From Flavobacterium panici (GTDB taxonomy: Bacteria; Bacteroidota; Bacteroidia; Flavobacteriales; Flavobacteriaceae): a stretch of 42,221 nt of DNA. Every line of letters begins with the position of its first letter. Position 1 is the stretch's first letter. The notes below the pieces were generated by a model, which was not told the origin of the DNA, made no database searches, and saw only the letters and a program-made list of their open reading frames with translations. The position numbers and the translations under genes are program-made. The DNA lies in contig NZ_CAIJDE010000052.1 of NCBI RefSeq assembly GCF_903819335.1, forward strand, positions 1-42,221, in the 5' to 3' direction. Shown here in pieces: positions 7,931-16,188 of the stretch.

Positions 7931-8464
7931 ATGATCACACTCAAAGGCGAAACCATTTATCTGCGTGCACTTGAACCTGAAGATTTAGGGTTTGTGCATT
8001 CGATGGAAAATGATCAAAGCATTTGGGAAGTCAGCAATACCAATACGCCATATAGTCGGTTTTTGATTCGTCAATATCTTGAAAATGCACAACAGGATAT
8101 TTATGAAGCCAAACAATTACGCTTGGCAATTTGTCAGGACGAAGATTTTCCGGCGATTGGATTGATCGATTTATTTGAATTTGATCCAAGAAATAACAGG
8201 GCAGGAGTTGGTATTGTCATTCAAAAAAATAAAAACAGAAGACAAAATATTGGTTCTGAGGCATTAGAACTTCTAATTAAATATTCTTTTTTTAATTTAA
8301 ATCTGCATCAGCTTTACGCAAATATTAGTACAAATAATGAAGCAAGTATAGCTCTTTTTACTAAATTTGGTTTTGAGAAAATAGGAATTAAAAAAGACTG
8401 GATTTTGCTAAATAACCACTATCAAGACGAAGCAATCTTTCAGTTAATCAATAAAAACATTTAA
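7931..8464 (+). CDS. GNAT acetyltransferase, RimJ/RimL-like
   Basis: A 177-residue GNAT-fold N-acetyltransferase. It opens with the typical ITLKGETIYLRALEPEDLGF strand and helix. The acetyl-CoA segment lies near 95-115 (GVGIVIQKNKNRRQNIGSEAL), a weakened Q/R-x-x-G-x-G/A motif with RQNIGSEA, and the C-terminal YANISTNNEASIALFTKFGF strand is characteristic of RimL or SpeG-type proteins. Substrate unknown: protein N-termini and small amines are both possible. It lies between dapF and mltG, 10 bases before the latter, so it is likely co-transcribed with mltG. Confidence 0.82.
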   Translation: MITLKGETIYLRALEPEDLGFVHSMENDQSIWEVSNTNTPYSRFLIRQYLENAQQDIYEAKQLRLAICQDEDFPAIGLIDLFEFDPRNNRAGVGIVIQKNKNRRQNIGSEALELLIKYSFFNLNLHQLYANISTNNEASIALFTKFGFEKIGIKKDWILLNNHYQDEAIFQLINKNI

Positions 8465-8474
8465 ACTAATAGCT

Positions 8475-9515
8475 TTGAAATTAAAAAAAATAATCACTCT
8501 AGCTGCCGTAGCCGTAATTTCTGTCCTACTGATTTACGGTTTTATTTTAATCAGCCAAATTTTTAGTGCCAATACAAAATTTGAAGAAAAAGAAGTTTAC
8601 GTTCACGTTCCAACCGGGGCAAATTATACTGATGTAAAAAAAATATTAGAACCATATATCAAAAACTTTGACAATTTTGAACTGGTTGCCAGTAAAAGAA
8701 GTTATCCTGAAAATGTAAAATCAGGACGTTTTCTTTTGAAAAAAGATATGAATAACATTGATTTAGTTCGTGCAATGCGTTCAAATGTTCCGGTTAAATT
8801 AGCTTTTAACAATCAGGAGCGTCTGGAGAACTTTGCAGGAAGAGTTGGTTCTGAAATTGAAGCAGACAGTTTATCTTTATTGAAAGCTTTTAGAGATCCT
8901 AAATTTTTATCAGACAACGGATTTAATGAAGAAAATGTTTTCGCTATGTTTATTCCAAATACATACGAAGTATATTGGAACACATCTGCAGAAAAATTCC
9001 GTGATAAAATGATCAAGGAATATCATAATTTTTGGACAGATAAAAGAATTGAAGAAGCAAAAAAACAAGGTCTAACTCCGGTTCAGGTTTCTATTTTGGC
9101 TTCTATTGTTCACAAAGAATCAGTTAAAAAAGACGAAAGACCTCGTATTGCAGGTGTTTACTTAAACCGCTTGCGTTTAGAAATGCCATTACAAGCAGAT
9201 CCAACCGTTATTTATGCTTTAAAATTAAGAGACAATAATTTTGATCAGGTTATAAAACGAGTTTTTTATAATGATTTGGTTATGAAATCGCCATATAATA
9301 CTTACGTTAATATTGGTCTTCCTCCCGGACCAATTGCTATGGCAGATATTACGGCACTTGAAGCGGTTTTAAATCCGGAGAAAAACGATTACATTTATTT
9401 TTGTGCAAGCGTTGATCGTTTTGGCTACCATGAATTTGCTTCAAATTATGCAGAGCACACAAAAAATGCAAAAAAATATTCAGACTGGATTGCTAGTCAA
9501 GGCGTAACAAGATAG
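8475..9515 (+). CDS. mltG: Endolytic peptidoglycan transglycosylase MltG (YceG-like)
   Basis: A 346-residue YceG/MltG-family lytic transglycosylase, an inner-membrane enzyme thought to cut nascent glycan strands and set their length. One N-terminal transmembrane helix spans about 9-28. The catalytic domain carries VSILASIVHKESVKKDERP with catalytic Glu215, then AGVYLNRLRLEMPLQADPTV and the C-terminal YIYFCAS and HEFASNYAEH motifs. The start is TTG at 8475: no ATG occurs before the helix, and this TTG gives the expected basic MKLKK leader. It follows the GNAT stop by 10 bases and is followed 2 bases later by the DUF2279 gene, so an operon is very likely. Confidence 0.94.
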   Translation: MKLKKIITLAAVAVISVLLIYGFILISQIFSANTKFEEKEVYVHVPTGANYTDVKKILEPYIKNFDNFELVASKRSYPENVKSGRFLLKKDMNNIDLVRAMRSNVPVKLAFNNQERLENFAGRVGSEIEADSLSLLKAFRDPKFLSDNGFNEENVFAMFIPNTYEVYWNTSAEKFRDKMIKEYHNFWTDKRIEEAKKQGLTPVQVSILASIVHKESVKKDERPRIAGVYLNRLRLEMPLQADPTVIYALKLRDNNFDQVIKRVFYNDLVMKSPYNTYVNIGLPPGPIAMADITALEAVLNPEKNDYIYFCASVDRFGYHEFASNYAEHTKNAKKYSDWIASQGVTR

Positions 9516-9517
9516 TT

Positions 9518-10435
9518 TTGAATTTAAAAGAATACCTTTTATTATCGGTTTTATTTATATTAAGCTTTCAATCTTTTTCTCAAAGTAAGATTGAAAGCTT
9601 TTTAACTCCTTCTGATACCTTAAATAAAAAAAGACAAAACACAGTAATAGTAACTGAAACCGCTTTGGCTTCGGCTACTTTATTGGGTTTAAATCAAATT
9701 TGGTATGCCGATTATCCAAGATCAAAGTTTCATTTTATAAATGATAACAATGAATGGCTTCAAATGGATAAAGTGGGACATATGTATTCTGCTTATCATT
9801 TAGGAAGATTTGGTGCTGAAATGCTGAACTGGAGTGGTGCAGATCAAAAAAAGCAATTGATATACGGTGCAGGTTTGGGTTTTGCCTTTTTAACTGCGGT
9901 TGAAGTTTTAGACGGATATTCATCAGAATGGGGAGCTTCTCCGGGCGATATTATTGCGAATGCTACCGGAACAGGTTTGTATGTTTCCCAAGAATTATTG
10001 TGGAAAGAACAGCGTATCATTCCAAAATTTTCATTTCATACAACGCAATATGCGAGTATGCGGCCTAATCTTTTAGGGAAATCATTAAATGAGCAGATTT
10101 TAAAAGATTATAACGGACAAACTTATTGGCTTTCTGTCAATGTTCATTCTTTTGCAAAAGAGAGTAAAATTCCAAAGTGGCTGAATGTTGCTTTTGGATA
10201 TGGAGCCGAAGGGATGATTTCCGGAAATGTTCACGACGATATTCCAATTTCGGTCGAAAACCCAGAAAGATACCGTCAGTTTTTTCTTTCATTTGATGTG
10301 AATTTAGCTAAAATTGACACAAAATCGCATTTTTTGAAAACTATTTTTTCTGTTTTTAATACGATAAAAATTCCGGCGCCAACTCTCGAATACTCCGCCA
10401 ATAAAGGCTTTAAAGCACATGCGCTCTATTTTTAA
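9518..10435 (+). CDS. DUF2279-family secreted or membrane protein
   Basis: A 305-residue protein with a clear signal peptide (MNLKEYLLLSVLFILSFQSFSQ). The centre contains the motifs I recall for DUF2279: QMDKVGHMYSAYHLGRFGAE, then YGAGLGFAFLTAVEVLDGYS and EWGASPGDIIANATGTGLY. Charged His, Glu and Asp residues sit in hydrophobic stretches, resembling membrane-embedded VanZ-like or phosphatase-like folds. The rest looks like outer-membrane beta strands with aromatic ends. Function is not known. The TTG start lies 2 bases after mltG; the next ATG is too late to keep the signal peptide. Tight linkage to mltG suggests an envelope role. Confidence 0.75.
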   Translation: MNLKEYLLLSVLFILSFQSFSQSKIESFLTPSDTLNKKRQNTVIVTETALASATLLGLNQIWYADYPRSKFHFINDNNEWLQMDKVGHMYSAYHLGRFGAEMLNWSGADQKKQLIYGAGLGFAFLTAVEVLDGYSSEWGASPGDIIANATGTGLYVSQELLWKEQRIIPKFSFHTTQYASMRPNLLGKSLNEQILKDYNGQTYWLSVNVHSFAKESKIPKWLNVAFGYGAEGMISGNVHDDIPISVENPERYRQFFLSFDVNLAKIDTKSHFLKTIFSVFNTIKIPAPTLEYSANKGFKAHALYF

Positions 10436-10478
10436 TTTCTGTTAAACTACTGAATATCAGATTTTTTTGTTTTTCATT

Positions 10479-10486
10479 ACCTTTGC
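10479..10486 (+). promoter_or_regulatory. -7 promoter box upstream of the lysozyme-like gene
   Basis: TACCTTTG matches TAnnTTTG and lies 48 bases before the ATG at 10535, so the next gene can be transcribed independently of mltG. Confidence 0.45.
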
Positions 10487-10534
10487 ACCGTAGAAATTTC
10501 AAAAAGGTGACAGCGTTTTGAAGAAAAACAATTT

Positions 10535-11179
10535 ATGATAAAGAAGTGGTATTTTTATGCGAGTTTAATCGTTATTATTACATTTTTGAGTTTGGGTTTT
10601 AAACCCTTTAGTGTCGAAACCAAACCGTGGTTTCTAACAGAAAAAACAGATGGATCAGAATACATTTTTCCATCTTTAGAAAAGGATGATTATCCTAAAG
10701 TAAATCTAAACGTCCCATACACTGGAAATCATCTTATCGGTTTTAAAGAAGCAGTAGCTTTCAAAGAATCTCAGGGAAAATACCGAATGGTAAATTCACT
10801 GGGTTACATGGGAAAATACCAATTTGGTTCAAAAGCATTACGCGCCATCGGAGTCAGAAATGAAAAAGACTTCTTAACAGATCCGGCATTACAAGAAAAA
10901 GCTTTTGTTGCGTTATTATCCAAAAACAAATGGATTTTACGTAATGAAATCGAAAAGTACGAAGGAAAAGTTATTAATGGTGTTGAAATTACAGAATCTG
11001 GTATTTTAGCAGCTGCACATCTAGGAGGTGCAGGATCAGTAAAAAACTTTTTTAAACATGGGGGAAACAGGCATTTTAGAGATGCTTTCGGAACTTCTTT
11101 AAAAAGTTATATGCGAGATTTTGCCGGCTATGACCTTTCTTTTATTGAAGCAGACAGTAATGCGACAATAAATGATTAA
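10535..11179 (+). CDS. Exported lysozyme-like (transglycosylase-fold) protein
   Basis: A 214-residue protein with an N-terminal hydrophobic export segment (about 5-24). The core resembles the lysozyme/SLT fold: FKEAVAFKESQGKYRMVNSLGYMGKYQFG holds a candidate catalytic Glu followed by a Ser-Gln-Gly loop, then a helix with a GYMGKYQF substrate-cleft motif and a late GILAAAHLGGAGSVKNF segment. Related Flavobacterium proteins are often labelled peptidoglycan-binding, but no LysM repeat is seen here. Glycan cleavage is inferred from the motif. The gene ends at a strong bidirectional terminator, and the peptidoglycan genes just upstream fit the role. Confidence 0.65.
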   Translation: MIKKWYFYASLIVIITFLSLGFKPFSVETKPWFLTEKTDGSEYIFPSLEKDDYPKVNLNVPYTGNHLIGFKEAVAFKESQGKYRMVNSLGYMGKYQFGSKALRAIGVRNEKDFLTDPALQEKAFVALLSKNKWILRNEIEKYEGKVINGVEITESGILAAAHLGGAGSVKNFFKHGGNRHFRDAFGTSLKSYMRDFAGYDLSFIEADSNATIND

Positions 11180-11186
11180 AAACTAA

Positions 11187-11221
11187 AAAAAATCCCGAAT
11201 GATAATTCGGGATTTTTTTTT
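11187..11221. terminator. Bidirectional terminator between the lysozyme-like gene and mcmA
   Basis: AATCCCGAAT pairs with ATTCGGGATT around a GATA loop, with A runs on the left and T runs on the right. It therefore works for both convergent genes. Confidence 0.9.
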
Positions 11222-11229
11222 GAATATTT

Positions 11230-13368
11230 TTAGTCAATTAAGATTTCTAAAATTTTAATAGCCGCTTCACTTATTTTAGTTCCGGGTCCAAATACGGCTG
11301 CAGCGCCTGCATCAAATAAAAATTGATAGTCCTGTGCAGGAATTACGCCGCCAACTATTACCATAATATCTTCGCGATCATGTTTTTTAAGTTCTTCAAT
11401 AACTTGCGGAACCAATGTTTTATGTCCCGCAGCAAGCGATGAAACGCCTAAAATATGAACATCATTTTCTACAGCTTGTTTTGCTGCTTCTGCCGGAGTT
11501 TGAAATAACGGGCCTATATCCACATCAAAACCTACATCGGCATAACCGGTTGCTACTACTTTTGCCCCGCGATCATGACCGTCTTGTCCCATTTTGGCAA
11601 TCATAATTCTTGGGCGTCGTCCTTCTTGTTTTGCAAAAGCATCTGCTAACTGTTTTGCTTTTTCAAAATTCTCGTCATTTTTTATTGCTGCACTATACAC
11701 ACCGCTAAATGATTTAATTTGCGCTTTAAACCTACCGAAAATAGTTTCAAGAGCATCACTTATTTCGCCTAATGTTGCTCTGTTTCTGGCAGCTTCAACG
11801 GCAATTTCTAATAAGTTTCCTTCTCCGGTTTTAGCACAATGAATTAATTTTTCCAGTGATTGATTTACTTTTTCAGTATCTCTTTTTGCTTTAATATCTT
11901 CAAGCTGTTCAATTTGCTGTTTACGAACCATTTGGTTGTCAACATCTAAAATATGCAGCGGATCTTCTTTTTCTAATCTAAATTTATTTACACCAACAAT
12001 AATATCCTGTCCGCTGTCAATTCTGGCTTGTTTTCTAGCAGCTGCTTCTTCAATTCGAAGTTTCGGAATTCCGGCTTCAATCGCTTTTGTCATGCCGCCC
12101 AGTTCTTCAACCTCTTCAATTAATTTCCAGGTACTTTCTAAAATCTCATTCGTCAAAGATTCCACATAATAACTACCGCCCCAAGGGTCAACGGTTTTGG
12201 TAATTTTCGTTTCTTCCTGTAAATAAATCTGTGTATTTCGTGCAATTCTCGCCGAAAAATCAGTTGGCAAAGCAATTGCTTCATCGAGTGCGTTGGTATG
12301 CAAAGACTGTGTTCCGCCAAATGCTGCAGCAGTAGCTTCAATACAAGTTCTGGCTACATTGTTAAACGGATCCTGTTCTGTTAAACTCCAGCCGCTGGTT
12401 TGGCAATGTGTTCTTAATGCTAATGATTTATCGCTTTTCGGATTAAACTGCTGTAATAGTTTTGCCCAAATCATTCGGCCGGCTCTCATTTTTGCAATTT
12501 CCATAAAATGATTCATTCCAATTGCCCAAAAGAAAGAAAGGCGTGGAGCAAATTCATCAATCGTCATTCCGGTCGATAATCCAGTTCGAATATATTCTAA
12601 ACCATCTGCTAAAGTATAAGCTAATTCAATATCAGCTGTTGCTCCGGCTTCCTGCATATGATATCCTGAAATTGAGATAGAATTAAACTTCGGCATTTTT
12701 TTGCTCGTAAATTCAAATATATCGGCAATAATTTTCATCGAAGGCGTTGGCGGATAAATATAGGTATTACGTACCATGAATTCCTTCAAAATATCATTCT
12801 GAATTGTTCCTGAAAGTTTATTCAATTCAACACCTTGCTCTTCGGCAGCCACAATATAAAATGCCATAATGGGTAAAACAGCTCCATTCATAGTCATGGA
12901 AACGGACATTTCGTCAAGCGGAATCTGATCGAATAATACTTTCATATCTTCAACAGAATCAATGGCAACTCCGGCTTTTCCAACATCGCCAACAACTCTT
13001 TCATGATCTGAGTCGTAACCGCGGTGCGTTGGTAAATCAAAAGCGATGGAAAGTCCTTTTTGACCTGCGGCAAGATTTCGTCTGTAAAAAGCATTACTTT
13101 CTTCTGCAGTCGAAAATCCGGCGTATTGGCGAATTGTCCACGGACGACGAACATACATTGTAGCGTAAGGTCCGCGTAAATTGGGCGTAAAGCCAGCTCC
13201 GAAATCCAGAAACTCTAAATCCTCTATATCTTTTTCAGAATAGCTTTTTTTAAGTTCAATGCCTTCAGCTGTGGTGAAGTTTTGAGTTATGAGTTTTGAG
13301 TTTTGAGTTTGTTCACTTAACTCATGACTTTTAACTTCTAACTTTATATGTTTAAGGTCTTTTCTCAA
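11230..13368 (-). CDS. mcmA: Methylmalonyl-CoA mutase, large (B12-binding) subunit
   Basis: A 712-residue subunit that binds adenosylcobalamin and interconverts succinyl-CoA and (R)-methylmalonyl-CoA, linking the TCA cycle to propionate. The TIM-barrel part begins with LDFGAGFTPNLRGPYATMYVRRPWTIRQYAGFSTAEESN. The C-terminal Rossmann-like cobalamin domain carries DGHDRG at 596-601, whose His598 should be the axial cobalt ligand, then GPLFQTPAEAA and a late GGVIPAQDY. Residues 14-30 are a low-complexity insert encoded by a GAGTTTTGAGTT repeat tract. It is the last gene of a minus-strand group with mcmB upstream and ends at a bidirectional terminator. No cobalamin riboswitch was recognised. Confidence 0.96.
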   Translation of the reverse strand: MRKDLKHIKLEVKSHELSEQTQNSKLITQNFTTAEGIELKKSYSEKDIEDLEFLDFGAGFTPNLRGPYATMYVRRPWTIRQYAGFSTAEESNAFYRRNLAAGQKGLSIAFDLPTHRGYDSDHERVVGDVGKAGVAIDSVEDMKVLFDQIPLDEMSVSMTMNGAVLPIMAFYIVAAEEQGVELNKLSGTIQNDILKEFMVRNTYIYPPTPSMKIIADIFEFTSKKMPKFNSISISGYHMQEAGATADIELAYTLADGLEYIRTGLSTGMTIDEFAPRLSFFWAIGMNHFMEIAKMRAGRMIWAKLLQQFNPKSDKSLALRTHCQTSGWSLTEQDPFNNVARTCIEATAAAFGGTQSLHTNALDEAIALPTDFSARIARNTQIYLQEETKITKTVDPWGGSYYVESLTNEILESTWKLIEEVEELGGMTKAIEAGIPKLRIEEAAARKQARIDSGQDIIVGVNKFRLEKEDPLHILDVDNQMVRKQQIEQLEDIKAKRDTEKVNQSLEKLIHCAKTGEGNLLEIAVEAARNRATLGEISDALETIFGRFKAQIKSFSGVYSAAIKNDENFEKAKQLADAFAKQEGRRPRIMIAKMGQDGHDRGAKVVATGYADVGFDVDIGPLFQTPAEAAKQAVENDVHILGVSSLAAGHKTLVPQVIEELKKHDREDIMVIVGGVIPAQDYQFLFDAGAAAVFGPGTKISEAAIKILEILID
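13275..13330. repeat. GAGTTTTGAGTT word-repeat tract inside the mcmA N-terminus
   Basis: GTTATGAGTTTTGAGTTTTG is followed by an imperfect reverse complement (ACTTAACTCATGACTTTTAAC). It looks like the spacer repeats elsewhere in the window, yet it is read in frame as residues 14-30 of mcmA, before the conserved domain. GAGTTTTGAGT also occurs just upstream of ribD, near 24797. Confidence 0.65.
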
Positions 13369-13380
13369 TTGTAAAAATTG

Positions 13381-13554
13381 TTATTTAAATAGGTTTAAAT
13401 CACTTTCAATTTCTTTTAAAAAATCATCAATATCATTCGCATTATTTGGATTCTTTAAATAGTTTTCTGTTCTTTTTCTTACCTCATTAATTTGCCACTT
13501 TGGAATTTCAGATTCGCCATTTTCAGCTGATATTATTTTTATAAGTTTTTCCAT
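13381..13554 (-). CDS. Small antitoxin-like protein (putative addiction module component)
   Basis: A 57-residue protein starting at MEKLIKIISAE; an in-frame ATG 21 bases earlier is also possible. The pattern IPKWQINEVRKRTENYLKNP followed by an acidic, helical DDFLKEIESDL resembles the small orphan addiction-module proteins of Bacteroidetes. No toxin of the RelE/ParE type is adjacent. It sits between mcmB (37 bases upstream) and mcmA (12 bases downstream), all on the minus strand, so it should be co-transcribed with the mutase. Function unproven; it could be a remnant or a translation-coupled spacer gene. Confidence 0.55.
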   Translation of the reverse strand: MEKLIKIISAENGESEIPKWQINEVRKRTENYLKNPNNANDIDDFLKEIESDLNLFK

Positions 13555-13591
13555 AATATTTAGGCTTATATTCAATTAATTGAAGTTAATT

Positions 13592-14953
13592 TTACTCAAG
13601 CTCAAGTCTTTCCTGTTCCAGCTTTTCAGCTAATCTTTTTTCTATAATAGGTGTAATTAACGTTTTTCTGGGTTTGATTTTTACAAAAGGAAACAATTCT
13701 AAATCATGTTTCATTCTGTCTTCTTTGTTTGGATATTTATTAGTGCCTAATAAAACTTCTTTTTTAGAATCGAATAATTCCTGTTCTTTAGCGGCACTTT
13801 CCTGAATTTTCTTTTTTATCGTTCCGTCGTTTAAAAGTTTAAGGAAACCTCCGTCAGCTTCAATATCTTTAAATAAGTTTAAACTTTTTTCTGCCAATTG
13901 CATCGTTAAACTTTCAATGTAATAACTTCCATCGGCAGGATTATCGACTTTGTCAAAATAACTTTCGTGTTTTAAAACTAAAAGCTGATTTCGTGCAATT
14001 CTATCTCCAAATTCGTTGTCCTTGTGATATAAAGCATCGTAAGGTAAATTCGCAACAGCATCGGCTCCGCCTAAAATTGCAGACATACATTCGGTTGTGG
14101 TACGAAGCATATTGACATTATAATCGTAAATAGTTTTATTTCGTTTGGTTGGCGTAACTAAAAAATGACAATCTAAATCAGGATTGTATTCTGCAGCAAT
14201 TAATTTGAAAAGCATTCGTAAAGCACGAAGTTTTGCAATTTCAAAAAAGTAATTAGTTCCAACAGCTATTTCAAAAACGATTGGTTTTGTTGAAGTTGAG
14301 AAACGGTTTAAATATTCATTAGCATGTGCTAAACTGTAGGCAATTTGCTGGGTGATATTAGCTCCTGAATTTTGATACAAACCTAAATCTACACTAAGAA
14401 ATGGAAGTTTGGTTTGGTTTGAAATTTTTTCAAGCGTTTCAAAATTATTTTTATCCGATGTTGTAAACCAGTTTCCGTCGCGTGCTAATTGTCCAATTGG
14501 ATCAAGATTGCAATAAAAAGTTGCGCTTTTTTGCGTAGAAATAGCGTCCAGTTTTTTTACGAAATCGATTGAGAGAAAACTCAAATGAAAATAAACAGTT
14601 CTATTTTCTAAAGGAAGATTTTCTAATAATTTTTGAATGTCGGTATTTTCGTTCTGGATCGTAAAACGTAAACTTTCGGCACCTCTTTCAATCGTATTTA
14701 TTGCTCTGCTGATAGATTTTTCAACATCATGAACAAATATGTTTTGACAGATTTTAAATTCTGAAGCCTGAGTGTGAACAGCAGCACTTTTGGTAAATTC
14801 GTCGCTGTGATAAAAAGGTTTTACCTGAATATCTTCTGGAGAATTCCAAATTACGGTTTGGTTATAATCGGCTCCATCTAATTCAAACTGAATTTTTTGT
14901 TTCCATTGTTTGGATGAAATCGGATTAAAATCGTCGAATAGGTTAGTGGCCAT
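13592..14953 (-). CDS. mcmB: Methylmalonyl-CoA mutase, small subunit
   Basis: A 453-residue partner of the large subunit. It keeps a TIM-barrel sequence related to the large chain (compare FEIAKLRALRMLFKLIAAEYN and FGDRIARNQLLVLKHESYFDKV with DPADGSYYIESLT-like segments) but has lost both the active-site residues and the C-terminal B12 domain; the protein stops where that domain would begin. This is usual for heterodimeric mutases of Bacteroidetes, where the small chain is structural. It lies 16 bases downstream of ftsB/divIC and upstream of the small antitoxin-like gene and mcmA. Confidence 0.93.
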   Translation of the reverse strand: MATNLFDDFNPISSKQWKQKIQFELDGADYNQTVIWNSPEDIQVKPFYHSDEFTKSAAVHTQASEFKICQNIFVHDVEKSISRAINTIERGAESLRFTIQNENTDIQKLLENLPLENRTVYFHLSFLSIDFVKKLDAISTQKSATFYCNLDPIGQLARDGNWFTTSDKNNFETLEKISNQTKLPFLSVDLGLYQNSGANITQQIAYSLAHANEYLNRFSTSTKPIVFEIAVGTNYFFEIAKLRALRMLFKLIAAEYNPDLDCHFLVTPTKRNKTIYDYNVNMLRTTTECMSAILGGADAVANLPYDALYHKDNEFGDRIARNQLLVLKHESYFDKVDNPADGSYYIESLTMQLAEKSLNLFKDIEADGGFLKLLNDGTIKKKIQESAAKEQELFDSKKEVLLGTNKYPNKEDRMKHDLELFPFVKIKPRKTLITPIIEKRLAEKLEQERLELE

Positions 14954-14969
14954 TTAGTGTTTTTTGTGT

Positions 14970-15302
14970 TTATTCTTTATCTTGAATGGTATCTCCTTCA
15001 AACTGGATAATGTAAATATCTTCGCTGTCTTTTTTCATAAAGTACTTTTCGCGAGCATATTTTTCTATTTGTTCAGGATTTTTAAGTTGTTTGATCTGTT
15101 CCTGATCTTTCCTTATTTCTTCCTGATAATATTTTTTATTGTCTTGTAATTCATTAATCTGCCCGTCTAAAAAGCGATGATCAAAATAGGAGTAATTATC
15201 TAAAAACAACATCCAGATCACAAAAAACAGCAAAACCCAGACGTATTTATTGCCTAGATATTTGAACCATTTTTTGTCTTTATATGGATTTTTTATTTTC
15301 AT
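14970..15302 (-). CDS. FtsB/DivIC-family cell-division protein
   Basis: A 110-residue single-pass membrane protein. A basic cytoplasmic segment (1-19) is followed by a transmembrane helix (about 20-38, YVWVLLFFVIWMLFL), a periplasmic coiled coil (about 45-75, QINELQDNKKYYQEEI and on), then the conserved NPEQIEKYAREKYFMKK motif and an acidic tail. This is the septum formation initiator architecture, which joins FtsL and FtsQ in the divisome. It lies between udk and mcmB, an order I associate with Flavobacteria. A possible structured RNA lies upstream. Confidence 0.9.
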   Translation of the reverse strand: MKIKNPYKDKKWFKYLGNKYVWVLLFFVIWMLFLDNYSYFDHRFLDGQINELQDNKKYYQEEIRKDQEQIKQLKNPEQIEKYAREKYFMKKDSEDIYIIQFEGDTIQDKE

Positions 15303-15345
15303 TTTTTATAAACCTGTTATTTCTTTTGAATTTGATTGGTCTTTT

Positions 15346-15480
15346 TAGCCCCGATTACTTCACCTGGTTAATATTTTTTATTTGTGTTCAGTGAACTTCG
15401 TTTGAGCCGGTATCCTTTTTATGGTTTCGTTTCTTTAACGATACCATAAAAAGATAAAGGCGAAAGCGGGAAACAGCTCC
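15346..15480 (-). ncRNA. Candidate structured RNA, Flavo-1-like
   Basis: On the minus strand the element begins GGAGCTGTTTCCCGCTTTCG and ends TAATCGGGGCTA. CCCG can pair with CGGG, and AGC with GCT, closing the ends. An 11-bp hairpin (15415-15425 with 15443-15453) forms the core, and a small near-palindrome GTTCAGTGAAC lies on the distal side. The layout of GGAGC, UUUCCCGCU and terminal CGGGGCU is one I remember as recurrent in flavobacterial genomes and similar to the published Flavo-1 motif; this match is from memory. It lies in the 209-base gap between udk and ftsB/divIC, in the same direction as both. Confidence 0.45.
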
Positions 15481-15511
15481 TAACTTTTATGGTTTAAATT
15501 TACGATAAAAA

Positions 15512-16120
15512 TTATGAAATTCTCTGATTAATTACAGCGCGAACTACATCAATTGCTACCGTATTGTATTTATCATTTGGGATAATAATATCTGCAAATG
15601 CTTTTGAAGGCTCGATAAATTGCTCATGCATAGGTTTTAACGTGTTTTGATAACGGTTTAAAACCTCGTCGATATCACGTCCGCGTTCTGAAATATCTCT
15701 TTTTAAACGACGAATTAATCTTTCATCAGAATCTGCATGAACGAAAATTTTGATATCAAAAAGTTCACGCAATTCCGGATTTGTCAAAATTAAAATACCT
15801 TCAACAATCATTACTTTTCTTGGATGTGTTGAAACCGTATCATCAGTTCTGTTATGCTGAATAAAAGAATAAACTGGCTGATCGATAGTTTCTCCCGCTT
15901 TTAAAGCTTTAAGATGTCTTACCAATAATTCAAAATCGATTGCACGCGGATGATCAAAATTAATTAATGCTCTTTCGTCAAATGATAAATTATCGGTTTG
16001 TTTATAGTACGAATCCTGAGAAATTACACCCACTTCAGTGTCTGGTAATTCATTCATGATTTGGTGTACTACCGTTGTTTTTCCACTTCCTGTTCCTCCT
16101 GCAATTCCAATAATGAGCAT
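15512..16120 (-). CDS. udk: Uridine kinase
   Basis: A 202-residue kinase that phosphorylates uridine (and usually cytidine) with ATP or GTP in pyrimidine salvage. Walker A GGTGSGKT lies at 8-15, after the LIIGIA strand. SQDSYYK and FDHPRAIDFELL form the nucleoside site, and VMIVEGILIL followed by FVHADSDERLIRRLKRDISERGRD is the lid region. Length is normal. It is first in the minus-strand group leading to ftsB and mcmB, with its own TATTTTTG promoter box 27 bases before the ATG. Confidence 0.95.
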   Translation of the reverse strand: MLIIGIAGGTGSGKTTVVHQIMNELPDTEVGVISQDSYYKQTDNLSFDERALINFDHPRAIDFELLVRHLKALKAGETIDQPVYSFIQHNRTDDTVSTHPRKVMIVEGILILTNPELRELFDIKIFVHADSDERLIRRLKRDISERGRDIDEVLNRYQNTLKPMHEQFIEPSKAFADIIIPNDKYNTVAIDVVRAVINQRIS

Positions 16121-16146
16121 AAAATTTTTGTTTGATATTTGTTTGG

Positions 16147-16154
16147 CAAAAATA
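16147..16154 (-). promoter_or_regulatory. -7 promoter box for udk
   Basis: TATTTTTG on the minus strand matches TAnnTTTG and gives a leader of about 20 bases before the udk ATG. Confidence 0.45.
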
Positions 16155-16188
16155 ATAATTTAACTGAATTGCTAAACATATAATGTAA

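Noticed and set aside
11415..13154. Several open frames on other strands and phases within mcmA
   Set aside because: They overlap a complete enzyme gene and have no motif or start context of their own.
15303..15345. Short peptide gene between ftsB/divIC and the structured RNA
   Set aside because: No start codon with a reasonable open frame was found on either strand.
14954..16120. Cobalamin riboswitch for the mutase genes
   Set aside because: No B12-box-like sequence was seen in any leader of the udk-ftsB-mcmB group; the structured element there has another layout.
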